Shown: positions 16,568-24,118 of the stretch, in pieces
How positions within the stretch are numbered: the stretch's first letter is position 1
Layout: each line of letters opens with the position of its first letter
DNA from: Dehalococcoidia bacterium UBA3254
GTDB lineage: Bacteria; Chloroflexota; Dehalococcoidia; Dehalococcoidales; UBA3254
NCBI GenBank assembly: GCA_002362735.1
Contig: DEUU01000171.1
Span: 746-25,875, forward strand
Length of the DNA: 25,130 nucleotides
Direction: 5' to 3'
The notes under the pieces: generated by a model
The model's database searches: none
What the model saw: the letters and a program-made list of their open reading frames with translations, nothing else
Told to the model about the DNA's origin: nothing
Program-made: the position numbers and the translations under genes

Positions 16568-17350
16568 GTGGATCCTAAACTGGATCCAGATAAGGATGGA
16601 ATCAACCAGCCCTGGGAAGAGGAAGCAATGATCCGCGTTAATCCTTATTTTGAACTGGATGAGGAGGAGGACTGGCTTCAAAACCGGGGTATTCACAATG
16701 TCGTTAATATCGTTAGAATAACACCCTATCCGGAAAACGTGACGAATCCGGAATATGTTCTCTTTATTTACGTAATGGTATGGAGTAAAGATTATGGCCG
16801 GTACGATGGCCTGGAAGCTCATAATGGAGACCGGGAAAAGGTGATTATGGCCTGGAAAATCATAGACAGCAAAAATCTGGAATTAAAGTGGGTTTATACT
16901 TCTGCCCATGGTCAAGAATCTACCGGCCATTCCGGTGTTTGGGCTGCTAGAGGTGAATCGACCAATGTGGGCAAAATCTGGCCAGCCGGAGATGATGAGA
17001 TGACTGCGTCTCTGGAATTTCGGAACGATCATTTAAGGCTCCAGATTTCGGAAGACAAACACGCTATTTATCCTACCGCGGAATGCGGCGAATCAGTTAC
17101 TTTGATTGCTCCGGGTTTCGGTGAAGATTGTGGCGGAGGTGGGATTTTTAGCTTTGATTGCTACAATGCAGGTGAGCCGGGGGTACATCTTATGGACGAT
17201 ATCAGTGAGATATTTCCTTATGAAAGAATTTGGAGTGGTCAATATGATCATTCGGACAAATTCTGTGGTGGTTTGGCCTATTCTGAGGATTGTCCCGGGA
17301 CTTTAGGTGGCTATCTGCAAATTGAAACTATTCTGAAAGACAAATTATAG
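16568..17350 (+). CDS. Vps62-like domain protein, apparently lacking its native N-terminus
   Basis: A 260-aa frame from a GTG. The region YVLFIYVMVWSKDYGR, EAHNGDREKVIMAW, WVYTSAHGQ and SEDKHAIYPT resembles the Vps62/DUF946 layout (H-x-GD-x-E, then S-x-HG, then H-x2-YP); the match is from memory and moderate. A CGGGG stretch and several cysteines follow. Near the start is LDPDKDGINQPWEEEA, a calcium-loop-like D-x-D-x-DG-x3-WE motif usually found inside secreted proteins. The same frame stays open back to 16466 and reads plausibly (NKPVLTTSDEGRKISS), but no ATG, GTG or TTG exists before GTG 16568 and no ribosome-binding site or signal peptide is visible. It may be a 5'-truncated remnant or need a frameshift correction upstream. 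Function unknown. Confidence 0.6.
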   Translation: MDPKLDPDKDGINQPWEEEAMIRVNPYFELDEEEDWLQNRGIHNVVNIVRITPYPENVTNPEYVLFIYVMVWSKDYGRYDGLEAHNGDREKVIMAWKIIDSKNLELKWVYTSAHGQESTGHSGVWAARGESTNVGKIWPAGDDEMTASLEFRNDHLRLQISEDKHAIYPTAECGESVTLIAPGFGEDCGGGGIFSFDCYNAGEPGVHLMDDISEIFPYERIWSGQYDHSDKFCGGLAYSEDCPGTLGGYLQIETILKDKL

Positions 17351-17357
17351 CAGCGTC

Positions 17358-17978
17358 CTAAATGCGGTCATCCTTCTTCTCTGGAAAAGCTTTTTCTGAA
17401 GAAAATCCGAAGTTGCAGTTTCTAACCGCGGTTTTCAACCAGGGTAAAAGTAATGTCTCTTCCCAAACAGGTTTAACCTGAGGCAGCCAGGTGTCCATTA
17501 AAGGTCGAATTTTTTCAGGTATCCAGCGAGTCTCCTTTCTTTTCATGAGAAAAACCCGTACTTCCTCTTTGCGCAAGTACTCACTTTCTGGAAACTCACT
17601 TCTTACCATCCAGAGTAACTGGTACTCGGGCATCTGGTATCTTCCGCCGATGATAGCGCGTACTAACTCGATGAGGTTCTTTTCCTTCTCCAGTTTCTCG
17701 AGAAGTATCTTGTCGAAACCAATCCCGTCCAGGTTCTTACGATTCAATATCAGTACCGGTATTTTACCTCCCAGAGCCTGGATTTCCGATTCCCGATATT
17801 CGAGAGCGCCGCGTTTCTTCAAATTCTCAATGGAGGCAGCAGTTAGATAAGCCGCCAGGATACGGGAATTGACTTTCTCGCCCGATGGCGTGGGATAAAA
17901 ACTGAGTCCCTCGTTGAGACCTGGGAGCTTGCCAGATACGATAAAAAGTTTAGCGGCTAAGGAATAGTTCTCTATCAT
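17358..17978 (-). CDS. Hypothetical protein, unrecognised (weak GPP34-like character)
   Basis: A 206-aa soluble protein with mixed helices and no signal peptide or membrane segment. The layout (LAAYLTAASIENLKKRGALEY, then a short strand pair KIPVLILNRK and charged helices) loosely resembles GPP34-family proteins; this is impression only and no function is assigned. The start at 17978 is preferred to 17996 because a TGGTATAAT extended -10 lies exactly where transcription would begin at this ATG. It ends 8 bp from the stop of the convergent Vps62-like gene and is divergent from the membrane-protein gene at 18120. Confidence 0.6.
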   Translation of the reverse strand: MIENYSLAAKLFIVSGKLPGLNEGLSFYPTPSGEKVNSRILAAYLTAASIENLKKRGALEYRESEIQALGGKIPVLILNRKNLDGIGFDKILLEKLEKEKNLIELVRAIIGGRYQMPEYQLLWMVRSEFPESEYLRKEEVRVFLMKRKETRWIPEKIRPLMDTWLPQVKPVWEETLLLPWLKTAVRNCNFGFSSEKAFPEKKDDRI

Positions 17979-17984
17979 GGAGGC

Positions 17985-17993
17985 ATTATACCA
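17985..17993 (-). promoter_or_regulatory. Extended -10 promoter, possibly giving a leaderless mRNA
   Basis: On the minus strand the sequence reads TGGTATAATGCCTCCATG: a TG-n extended -10 with perfect TATAAT (17990-17985), then 6 nt to the ATG at 17978. Transcription would begin at or next to the A of the start codon. No good -35 is present. Confidence 0.45.
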
Positions 17994-18119
17994 CAAAGCC
18001 TTTTAGTGTGTTATAGTTAGGCAACCTGTAGTAATTTTATGCCGGATGGTCTTGTTTTTATACCGTCTGAAATTTTACAATTTCATTCAGACACCGGCTG
18101 CATCAGGGAGAAAGATATT

Positions 18120-18812
18120 GTGTCTCTAGTAGCACCCAATAGCGCAGGCAAAGCAGTTTTTAAAAAATTGTCCGTGACAGCGCTAATCATGGCTAACGCG
18201 GCGCCAATTTTTGGTATTCTTTTTATGGGCTGGCAGGTTTTCCCAGTATTATTCCTCTTCTGGATGGAGAACGTTATCATTGGAGCATCCAACGTCTTGA
18301 AAATGGCGATTTGTTCTCCGGGCGATCAAAGGCAATTGACGGCAAAGATTTTTTTCATCCCATTTTTCTGTGTTCATTACGGCATCTTTACTTTGGTTCA
18401 CGGCGTTTTTGTGATCTTCCTGTTTGGTATGGTTGGAGGTTTTATCAAGCCCGGTGAGTTCGCATCTGGGCCTTTTGATATCGCTGGTATTATAAGCAAG
18501 CTGCAGTTGGGGTGGTCGATTTTGGCGCTGGCAGTTAGTCACGCGGTTTCACTGGTTATTAATTATGTCGGTAACGGTGAATATAAACAAAATAATGTCG
18601 TGGGTTTGATGTTGCAGCCTTATGGTAGAGTAGTCATCATGCACATCACTGTGCTTTTTGGTGGGTTTTTGGTGTTGATATTCGGGTCGCCTGTTGTTGG
18701 TCTCATTCTCTTGGTAGTCCTGAAAATTGTCGTCGATACCTGGGCTCACCTGAGACAACATCGCCTGGCTGGCAAGAGTAAGAGTGAGAAAGCTGAGATA
18801 GCCAGCGCATAG
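18120..18812 (+). CDS. Multi-pass membrane protein, DUF6498-like
   Basis: A 230-aa integral membrane protein with about six hydrophobic segments. The family-like stretches are FPVLFLFWMENVIIGASNVLKM and FFCVHYGIFTLVHGVFVIFLFG, with conserved-looking Trp, Glu, Asn and His residues in or next to membrane helices. The charged tail RQHRLAGKSKSEKAE is probably cytoplasmic. The role of the family is not known to me. The GTG at 18120 follows AGGGAG at 9 nt; the longer frame from ATG 18039 lacks a ribosome-binding site and would add a non-hydrophobic 27-residue extension. It is divergent from the hypothetical gene at 17358-17978. Confidence 0.7.
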   Translation: MSLVAPNSAGKAVFKKLSVTALIMANAAPIFGILFMGWQVFPVLFLFWMENVIIGASNVLKMAICSPGDQRQLTAKIFFIPFFCVHYGIFTLVHGVFVIFLFGMVGGFIKPGEFASGPFDIAGIISKLQLGWSILALAVSHAVSLVINYVGNGEYKQNNVVGLMLQPYGRVVIMHITVLFGGFLVLIFGSPVVGLILLVVLKIVVDTWAHLRQHRLAGKSKSEKAEIASA

Positions 18813-19234
18813 CTGTAAAGTCGAACCGTTCTACACTACCTGGATATTAGCTGTTTTTGGATGGATCGGCTGCAAGCTTATCAAGAAAAAATGGCTGATA
18901 CTACCTATATCGGGCAGCGTCTTCAACCAGGACTGAGCTTAATATCATCGGTCATCTTTGAGCAAAGATGTAATGCCGGTTGCTGGCAGCGTGAGAGGTT
19001 AGATGTTCGCTAATGACATCCGACGTTACACAGTGGCGAATATTTGATATCTCCCAGATTTAGATAAGATATATTTTGGCCTTCTTCCGGAATATGCTTG
19101 AGCTTAAAATAAGAAATGTGAAAAGAATTTATTAACGTAGAAAAATCAGGAGTGTCCAGAAGAGTATAAAAATTACCTGAAGTAAAAATAGGAGCCTTTA
19201 AAGCTTAACCATTATTGGAAATTAATCTTATTCT
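18813..19234. other. Intergenic region before marR1
   Basis: A 422-bp stretch between the membrane-protein gene (+) and the convergent marR1 (minus). It contains a perfect 8-bp hairpin, CATCTTTG (18953-18960) and CAAAGATG (18963-18970), and a 50-codon frame from ATG 18861 with no ribosome-binding site that I do not accept as a gene. Confidence 0.5.
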
Positions 19235-19771
19235 TTACTCGATTATACCGTTACGAATATAGTTATATTTCACCGGATTTACTTCGAGGAGATGGGACTT
19301 CAATTTTTTCAAGATGACCTTGAGCTCTGCGATTTGTTTTTTATTCAAACAACTAAAAGTTCGCTCGATCATCTCACCACGACCCGCTAATTTAGCTTCA
19401 GCTAAGTCCAGACCCTTCTTGGTGATGGTGACTTCCGTCCGTCTTCGGTCGTTTTTTACGGAATATCTCTTAACCAGGCCCTCTTTTTCAAGGTTATCAA
19501 CTGCTCTTGTTATTGCGTGCTTTGATCGAAAAACTTTTTCAGCTAAATCCGTGGGGTTCAAGCTGCCGTTATGAGTTATTAAATTATGCAAAATCGCCAG
19601 ATCAGTCCGATTTGCATCAGTTCTACCTAATTCAAAATCCAGATGCCTGTTAAATACATCGGTGGTCCGAACAAATAATAAAAAAAGATCTCCCCTTAAC
19701 TCCTCTGACTGACTTCGGATTTGAGCGCTTAATTGTTCCAGATCTTTTGCATTTATTTTTGTTCTAGCCAT
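19235..19771 (-). CDS. MarR family transcriptional regulator 1
   Basis: Winged-helix regulator of 178 aa. The DNA-binding part is clear: TDLAILHNLITHNGSLNPTDLAEKVFRSKHAITRAVDNLEKEGLVKRYSVKNDRRRTEVTITKKG in pieces, containing the helix-turn-helix, recognition helix (SKHAITRAVDNLE) and the wing with NDRRR. It is closely similar over most of its length to the regulator at 23356-23868. The start at 19771 is chosen over 19789 because it gives the same N-terminal length as that paralogue; neither has a strong ribosome-binding site. It is divergent from the enoyl-CoA hydratase gene, which it probably controls, and a palindrome over its own -10 suggests autoregulation. The effector may be a CoA ester or aromatic acid (inference). 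Confidence 0.9.
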   Translation of the reverse strand: MARTKINAKDLEQLSAQIRSQSEELRGDLFLLFVRTTDVFNRHLDFELGRTDANRTDLAILHNLITHNGSLNPTDLAEKVFRSKHAITRAVDNLEKEGLVKRYSVKNDRRRTEVTITKKGLDLAEAKLAGRGEMIERTFSCLNKKQIAELKVILKKLKSHLLEVNPVKYNYIRNGIIE

Positions 19772-19802
19772 CGTTATACTAAAAGTCATAGATTTTGATC
19801 AT

Positions 19803-19840
19803 TAATGTCACATTATAAAATATTCACCAAAATAAAGCAA
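19803..19840 (-). promoter_or_regulatory. marR1 promoter with overlapping palindrome
   Basis: On the minus strand TTGCTT (19840-19835) and perfect TATAAT (19817-19812) are 17 bp apart. The 13-bp palindrome TAATGT-C-ACATTA (19803-19815) overlaps the -10 and the predicted start, a natural place for an autoregulatory MarR site. Confidence 0.55.
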
Positions 19841-19869
19841 GTATTTGCCATTAGTAAATGTATTATTGG

Positions 19870-19911
19870 ATATAATTGCATTTTACATTATCATTTTACC
19901 TATGGTATAAT
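19870..19911 (+). promoter_or_regulatory. Enoyl-CoA hydratase promoter with conserved upstream element
   Basis: TTTACA (19882-19887) and TATAAT (19906-19911) are spaced by 18 bp. The 22 bp at 19870-19891, covering the -35, match 23959-23980 at 20 positions, and the distance to the -10 is the same in both. The predicted start near 19918 gives a leader of about 215 nt. Confidence 0.65.
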
Positions 19912-19915
19912 CTCC

Positions 19916-19958
19916 GATATGGAAAATCATTGAGATCTCTCTCAATCTTCTCCATATC
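19916..19958 (+). other. Two-tier hairpin at the 5' end of the enoyl-CoA hydratase transcript
   Basis: Outer arms GATATGGA (19916-19923) and TCCATATC (19951-19958) are exact complements. Inside them ATTGAGA (19929-19935) and TCTCAAT (19940-19946) are also exact complements around TCTC. A T-rich stretch follows. It starts at the predicted transcription start, so it could be a 5' stabilising structure, an early terminator, or an operator. Confidence 0.55.
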
Positions 19959-20133
19959 CTGGTTTTGTTTCTTCTCTCGAATAATAACCTGATAAATAAT
20001 TTTATGCGACATTTGTTCAAAACCGGAAGTGAATTATTAGATCTCTGTAAACATTAAGTTTAGCATTATCTTGGGCAAAATGGTATTGCCGTAGAATATA
20101 AAATTGATCAAAGAATAATATTTAGGAGAAGAA

Positions 20134-20916
20134 ATGCAGTACGAAAACATTCTGTATGACAAAACGAATAAAGTAGCCACGATCACCTTTAACCGTCCTC
20201 AGGCATTGAACGCGATGAGCGTGAAAATGGTACTGGAAATTACTGATGCTTTAAAAGATGCTGAAGCAGATCCGGATGTAAGAGTACTGGTTTTAACCGG
20301 TACTGGACGCGGGTTTTGTGTGGGAGCAGATTTAAAGGAAGTCAGGGAAATGTCTGGAGACCCGGCCAAGGAACGTGAATTTAACGAAGCCGGACCCAGA
20401 ATGTTTGCATTGGTGGAAAATTTCCCCAAGCCGGTTATCGGTGCTGTAAATGGTGTTGCGACGGCTGGAGGTTTTGAATTTCTTCTATATTGTGACATTG
20501 TAATTGCGTCGGATAAGGCACGCATAGGGGACACTCACGCAAACTTCGTGGGAATTGGTCCTTTCGCCTGCACCATTGCACCCAAAAAAATGGGATTCCG
20601 AAAAGCTATGGAGTTGTGTCTCACCGGCGATATTTGGCCAGCTAGCGAATGTGAAAAAGCTGGATTGGTAAACTACGTAGTACCAGAAGAACAATTACTA
20701 ACTAAAGTTAGAGAAATGGCAGATAAGCTCACCAATAAAATGCCTCTCGGTTTACAGGCTGCCAAAGTAGTTTTGAAACAAACAATTGACGGGAATTTGA
20801 ATGCGACCCTTAAGCTAGCATTAATGGAAAAAGATGCGATATCCAAGACGGCAGATTTTGCTGAAGGGATGAAAGCGTTCGCTGAAAAACGGCAACCAAA
20901 ATACATCGGCCGATAG
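20134..20916 (+). CDS. Enoyl-CoA hydratase/isomerase (crotonase) family protein
   Basis: Crotonase-fold protein of 260 aa acting on CoA thioesters, usually hydrating trans-2-enoyl-CoA. It has ITFNRPQALNAMS (17-29), the oxyanion region GRGFCVGADLKE (58-69) and NGVATAGGFEFLLYCD (106-121). Glu115 matches the first catalytic Glu of rat hydratase; the position of the second (PE in the family) is His135 in GDTHANF, so standard two-Glu hydratase chemistry is uncertain and isomerase, hydrolase or hydratase on an unusual ring substrate is possible. GGAGAAGAA precedes the ATG. It is divergent from marR1 and probably its target. Confidence 0.9.
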   Translation: MQYENILYDKTNKVATITFNRPQALNAMSVKMVLEITDALKDAEADPDVRVLVLTGTGRGFCVGADLKEVREMSGDPAKEREFNEAGPRMFALVENFPKPVIGAVNGVATAGGFEFLLYCDIVIASDKARIGDTHANFVGIGPFACTIAPKKMGFRKAMELCLTGDIWPASECEKAGLVNYVVPEEQLLTKVREMADKLTNKMPLGLQAAKVVLKQTIDGNLNATLKLALMEKDAISKTADFAEGMKAFAEKRQPKYIGR

Positions 20917-20930
20917 GCTCATCTTTAGGC

Positions 20931-20946
20931 GACACCTTGCGGTGTC
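20931..20946 (+). terminator. Short hairpin after the enoyl-CoA hydratase
   Basis: GACACC (20931-20936) and GGTGTC (20941-20946) pair around TTGC, 15 bp after the stop, followed by AGACTGACAATTTT. The stem is short and the T-run distant, so termination is possible but weakly supported. Confidence 0.4.
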
Positions 20947-20987
20947 AGACTGACAATTTTGGGAAAATAGCCTTTAGATTATCCATG

Positions 20988-21049
20988 TAAGTAAAATGTC
21001 TGGAATGGATTTGAAAGATTTGAACAATCCATTCCAGACATTTTACTTA
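20988..21049. repeat. 24-bp perfect inverted repeat with 14-nt loop
   Basis: Arms 20988-21011 and 21026-21049 are exact reverse complements, both containing TGTCTGG/CCAGACA and AT-rich ends. The loop with its edges holds two copies of GATTTGAA. Neither side has a T-run. It lies between the hydratase and the next promoter. A stem this long and perfect suggests a recently formed or mobile palindromic repeat, or a protein-binding or RNA-stability element. Confidence 0.7.
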
Positions 21050-21188
21050 ATTCCCCATATTTAATTATCTATTAATTCATAATAATTAAGCAGGAATACC
21101 TCAATCTTCTGTTAAGATCTTATCTAAAGTGACGCGTTACCTTCTTCCGATATTGATGTATACTACGAAAACTTTGAAAACATTATTG

Positions 21189-21217
21189 TTGACAAAGAAT
21201 TAGTTGTAGATTACATT
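21189..21217 (+). promoter_or_regulatory. Promoter of the short-chain dehydrogenase/nitronate-monooxygenase-like pair
   Basis: A perfect TTGACA (21189-21194) is followed after 17 bp by TACATT (21212-21217; 4/6). The -10 region reads TTACATTAT, sharing nine bases with the element at the enoyl-CoA hydratase promoter, so shared MarR control is possible. Confidence 0.45.
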
Positions 21218-21314
21218 ATTTACATATTCACAAAATTTATTCTGGAGTATGCCAGTTTTATTACTTGCTATTGTTATGAATATCAGAATTCTTTGAGATA
21301 AGCAGGAATCCCGA

Positions 21315-22100
21315 GTGGGTAAATTAAAAGGTAAAGTAGCTATTGTTACCGGGGCCAGTCGAGGCATCGGGAAAGCGATTTCCACACTTTTTGCTTCCGA
21401 GGGGGCTTCGGTTGTTTGTGCCGCTCGCACTCTTAATGAAGGTGAGCATATCCTGGAGGGTTCACTAAGCGCCACTATAAAAGAGATCTGTAATGCTGGA
21501 GGCAAAGCGCTCGCTGTACAGTCAGATGTATCCAGTGAAGAAAGCTGTAATCATCTTGTGGAGACCGCCAGACAGCAGTTTGGCCCAGTCGACATCCTGG
21601 TCAATAACGCCGGCATAAGCTATTTTTCTATGATTAAAGATATTCCGCTAAAGTTCTGGAAACTCGGTTTTGCGGTTAATGTTCAGGGTCCCTTTATGCT
21701 AAGCCAGAAAGTGTTGCCAGATATGATTGCGCGGAAAAGTGGAACCATTATTAATGTTTCTTCTCTCAGCGCTCTTGGATCTGATGCTCTTCCTGATAAA
21801 ATCGGTAATGGAGATACAATGTACGCTGCCACAAAAGCAGCGTTAAATAGACTTACCGAAGGCTTAGCCAAAGAAGTATCTCCATACGGAATATCCGTCA
21901 TCTCCTTATCTCCATTGAAGATTGTCATTACTCCCGGTACCTTATATCACAAGATTGTGGCTGGAGAGAATGATCCGGATATTGAGGCACCCGAGATTAT
22001 GGCCAGAGCAGCCCTTCTTTTAGCTACCGCGTCCCCGGATAAAATTTCCGGGCGCATTGTAATTAGTCAAAAAATCCTGGAAGAATTCGGTTGGATTTAG
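21315..22100 (+). CDS. Short-chain dehydrogenase/reductase, HSDL2-like
   Basis: Classical SDR of 261 aa. Cofactor motif TGASRGIG (12-19), Arg38 after the second strand (CAARTL, favouring NADP), NNAG (97-100), Ser149/150, Tyr170 and Lys174 (YAATK) are present, so it should be active. The stretch after the second strand (EHILEGSLSATIKEICNAGGKAL) resembles hydroxysteroid-dehydrogenase-like protein 2 relatives. Substrate unknown, perhaps a hydroxyacyl-CoA or ring alcohol. The start is GTG, with AGGAA 6-7 nt upstream. The nitronate-monooxygenase-like gene follows after 133 bp in the same direction. Confidence 0.88.
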   Translation: MGKLKGKVAIVTGASRGIGKAISTLFASEGASVVCAARTLNEGEHILEGSLSATIKEICNAGGKALAVQSDVSSEESCNHLVETARQQFGPVDILVNNAGISYFSMIKDIPLKFWKLGFAVNVQGPFMLSQKVLPDMIARKSGTIINVSSLSALGSDALPDKIGNGDTMYAATKAALNRLTEGLAKEVSPYGISVISLSPLKIVITPGTLYHKIVAGENDPDIEAPEIMARAALLLATASPDKISGRIVISQKILEEFGWI

Positions 22101-22233
22101 GTAAATCAAGAAATAAAATTCTGGCTGAAATGAAAAATTAGCCAGTCACATAGCGTTATCCCAAAGAAGAGGCTTCAAACGATATTTTTAGTAAAATGAT
22201 CATCTTGCCGATGAATAATAAGGAGCTGATCAA

Positions 22234-23187
22234 ATGGATTGGAACACCAGAGTAACCCGATTACTAAACTGTAAATATCCTATTATACAAGGCTCCTTCG
22301 GAGGCTTCGGGACATCTGCGTTTGGAGCTGCTGTTTCTGAAGCGGGCGGATTGGGCATGATTACAGCCGGTGCATTGAGAACTCCTGAACGTCTCCGCCA
22401 GGATATCCGTAAAGCCAGGACTCTGACAAACAAACCTTTCGGAGTAAATCTTAGTATAGGTTTGATCGATAATCCGGATGAGATGCTCCAGGTGGCAATT
22501 GAAGAAAAAGTGCCGGTGCTGGAAACATCTGCCTTTCGGGCAGATGAATTCGGGGAAAAAGCTCACCAGGCCGGTATGGTATGGATACACAAAGTTACTA
22601 CCGTTAAACATGCTATCGCAGCGGAGCAGCAGGGCGCGGATGCTATAATTATTGTAGGGCTCGAAGGGAGCGGGTTTAAAAACCGTGATCAACTTCCAAC
22701 CTTTATAACGATTCCTTTAGCCGCTCAAAATATCAAGATTCCTGTTATTGCTGCCGGGGGCATAGGAGACGCCAGAGGTTTCTTAGCCGCTTTAAGCATG
22801 GGAGCCAGTGCTATCTATATGGGCACTGCGTTTATGGCTACTAAGGAATGCCCTATTCCTGAAATTCACAAACAATCTCTGGTTAATGCAGATCCTTTCG
22901 ATCGTGAGCTTCGCGACCGGGTTCTTTCCCCCCCGGATCCCGAGGCGTTTCAGAAAATCATGGATCTCAGAGGTTCTATGGATAGAAATAAATGGTTGCG
23001 CGAACTTGAGGGAGTCTTAAATGACAAGTCCTCTGATGGTAAGCGACAGTCTGTCTCAAAACTTGATCCAGGTTCTTTGGCAGTGGCTTTTATAAATAAG
23101 ATTGTAACGGTGAGTGAGTTGATTAATGGCATAATTCAGGATGCTGAAAAACTGATACAAAATAGTGAATTTTCAGCGCTCAGGTAA
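22234..23187 (+). CDS. Nitronate monooxygenase/FabK-like FMN protein lacking the usual active-site His
   Basis: FMN-dependent TIM-barrel protein of 317 aa in the 2-nitropropane dioxygenase family, which includes nitronate monooxygenases and the enoyl-ACP reductase FabK. YPIIQGSFGGFG (15-26) and the FMN-phosphate region AAGGIGDARGFLAALSMGASAIYMGTAF in pieces (173-200) are typical. The catalytic block, usually E-x-GGH-x-G, reads LEGSGFKNRDQLP, with Phe148 replacing His. It probably binds FMN but is unlikely to be a standard nitronate monooxygenase; a reductase or isomerase role on a CoA ester is possible. AAGGAG precedes the ATG. It probably shares a transcript with the upstream dehydrogenase. 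Confidence 0.85.
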   Translation: MDWNTRVTRLLNCKYPIIQGSFGGFGTSAFGAAVSEAGGLGMITAGALRTPERLRQDIRKARTLTNKPFGVNLSIGLIDNPDEMLQVAIEEKVPVLETSAFRADEFGEKAHQAGMVWIHKVTTVKHAIAAEQQGADAIIIVGLEGSGFKNRDQLPTFITIPLAAQNIKIPVIAAGGIGDARGFLAALSMGASAIYMGTAFMATKECPIPEIHKQSLVNADPFDRELRDRVLSPPDPEAFQKIMDLRGSMDRNKWLRELEGVLNDKSSDGKRQSVSKLDPGSLAVAFINKIVTVSELINGIIQDAEKLIQNSEFSALR

Positions 23188-23355
23188 TCTCAGATTGAAG
23201 GATTTAGGTCTTTCACGTTGGTTTTTCATCGCTGTTTTGAGGCAGGTATTTCTCTATCGGACAGATATTTTAGATAGACGTAGCAGTACCGAAGGTTGGA
23301 GCCGTAGATCAGGTATTTTATTTATATTTATCGGCTTACATCTTTCGAAGTGTAA

Positions 23356-23868
23356 CTACCATACTATAGGAGTGACTTTGAGAAGGCGAGCTTCCAATAT
23401 TTCTAATGTTTTTTTTAATTCTTTCGACTGTTTTTTATTCAATCCGGATAACGCTTGATGGACTATTTCTTGCCGGTCCGCAAATTTAGTAGCTACGAAT
23501 TCCAGACCCTTCTTAGTTATTCTCACGCTGGTAAGCCTTCGATCCCCTTTTACGGCTCTTCTTTTTACCAGGCCTTCTTTTTCGAGAGAATCAATCGCCC
23601 TAGTGATGGAGTGCTTCGAACGGAAAACCTTTTTAGTCAATTCGGTAGGAGTCATACTTCCATCATGTGTTATTAAATTGTGTAGAATGGCGAAGTTTGC
23701 TCGGTTTGAGTTGCGTTTGTTTAATTCACAATCGAGATACCTGTTGAATACATCTGCTGTACGAGCGATTAAAAGAAATAAATCGCCTTTTAACTCCGCT
23801 GATTGTTGTCTTATCTGGGCATTTAATGACTCAAGGTCCTGATCTGTGACGTTATTGCCAGTGGTCAC
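23356..23868 (-). CDS. MarR family transcriptional regulator 2
   Basis: Winged-helix regulator of 170 aa, paralogue of the regulator at 19235-19771; shared stretches include GDLFLL, FAILHNLITH/LAILHNLITH, KVFRSKH and LEKEGLVKR. The recognition helix SKHSITRAIDSLE differs by conservative changes only, so the two may bind similar sites. The wing has GDRRLTSV. The start is GTG with AAGGAG 8 nt upstream. It is divergent from the hydroxyisobutyrate-dehydrogenase-family gene and convergent with the nitronate-monooxygenase-like gene. Confidence 0.9.
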   Translation of the reverse strand: MTTGNNVTDQDLESLNAQIRQQSAELKGDLFLLIARTADVFNRYLDCELNKRNSNRANFAILHNLITHDGSMTPTELTKKVFRSKHSITRAIDSLEKEGLVKRRAVKGDRRLTSVRITKKGLEFVATKFADRQEIVHQALSGLNKKQSKELKKTLEILEARLLKVTPIVW

Positions 23869-23902
23869 TATAATTACTCCTTGTATAATTGAACTTTTTA
23901 TT

Positions 23903-23931
23903 GTTATAACATAATGAAGTTTTTATTACAA
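23903..23931 (-). promoter_or_regulatory. marR2 promoter candidate
   Basis: On the minus strand TTGTAA (23931-23926) and TATAAC (23908-23903) are 17 bp apart, upstream of the GTG at 23868. Confidence 0.45.
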
Positions 23932-23958
23932 TTATGATTATTTTCGGGATAGCAATTA

Positions 23959-24000
23959 ATATTATTGCATTTGACATTATATTAATTTGTATATTATAAT
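23959..24000 (+). promoter_or_regulatory. Promoter of the hydroxyisobutyrate-dehydrogenase-family gene with conserved element
   Basis: Perfect TTGACA (23971-23976) and perfect TATAAT (23995-24000) are spaced by 18 bp. The -35 lies in the 22-bp element (23959-23980) shared at 20 positions with the enoyl-CoA hydratase promoter, with the same element-to--10 distance. A promoter this strong would normally need a repressor, fitting MarR control. Confidence 0.7.
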
Positions 24001-24118
24001 CTTGAACATTCTATAACTTGTCTATATCTTCTGATAGTCTTAACCAACAATAACGGTGATCTGCAGTGTATAAATTTTTCATTTTCAAGGAATGATTTTG
24101 GAACAAACGGAGGAAATC

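Noticed and set aside
18861..19013. A 50-codon + strand frame between the DUF6498-like gene and marR1
   Set aside because: No ribosome-binding site or recognisable features; it runs through the CATCTTTG/CAAAGATG hairpin.
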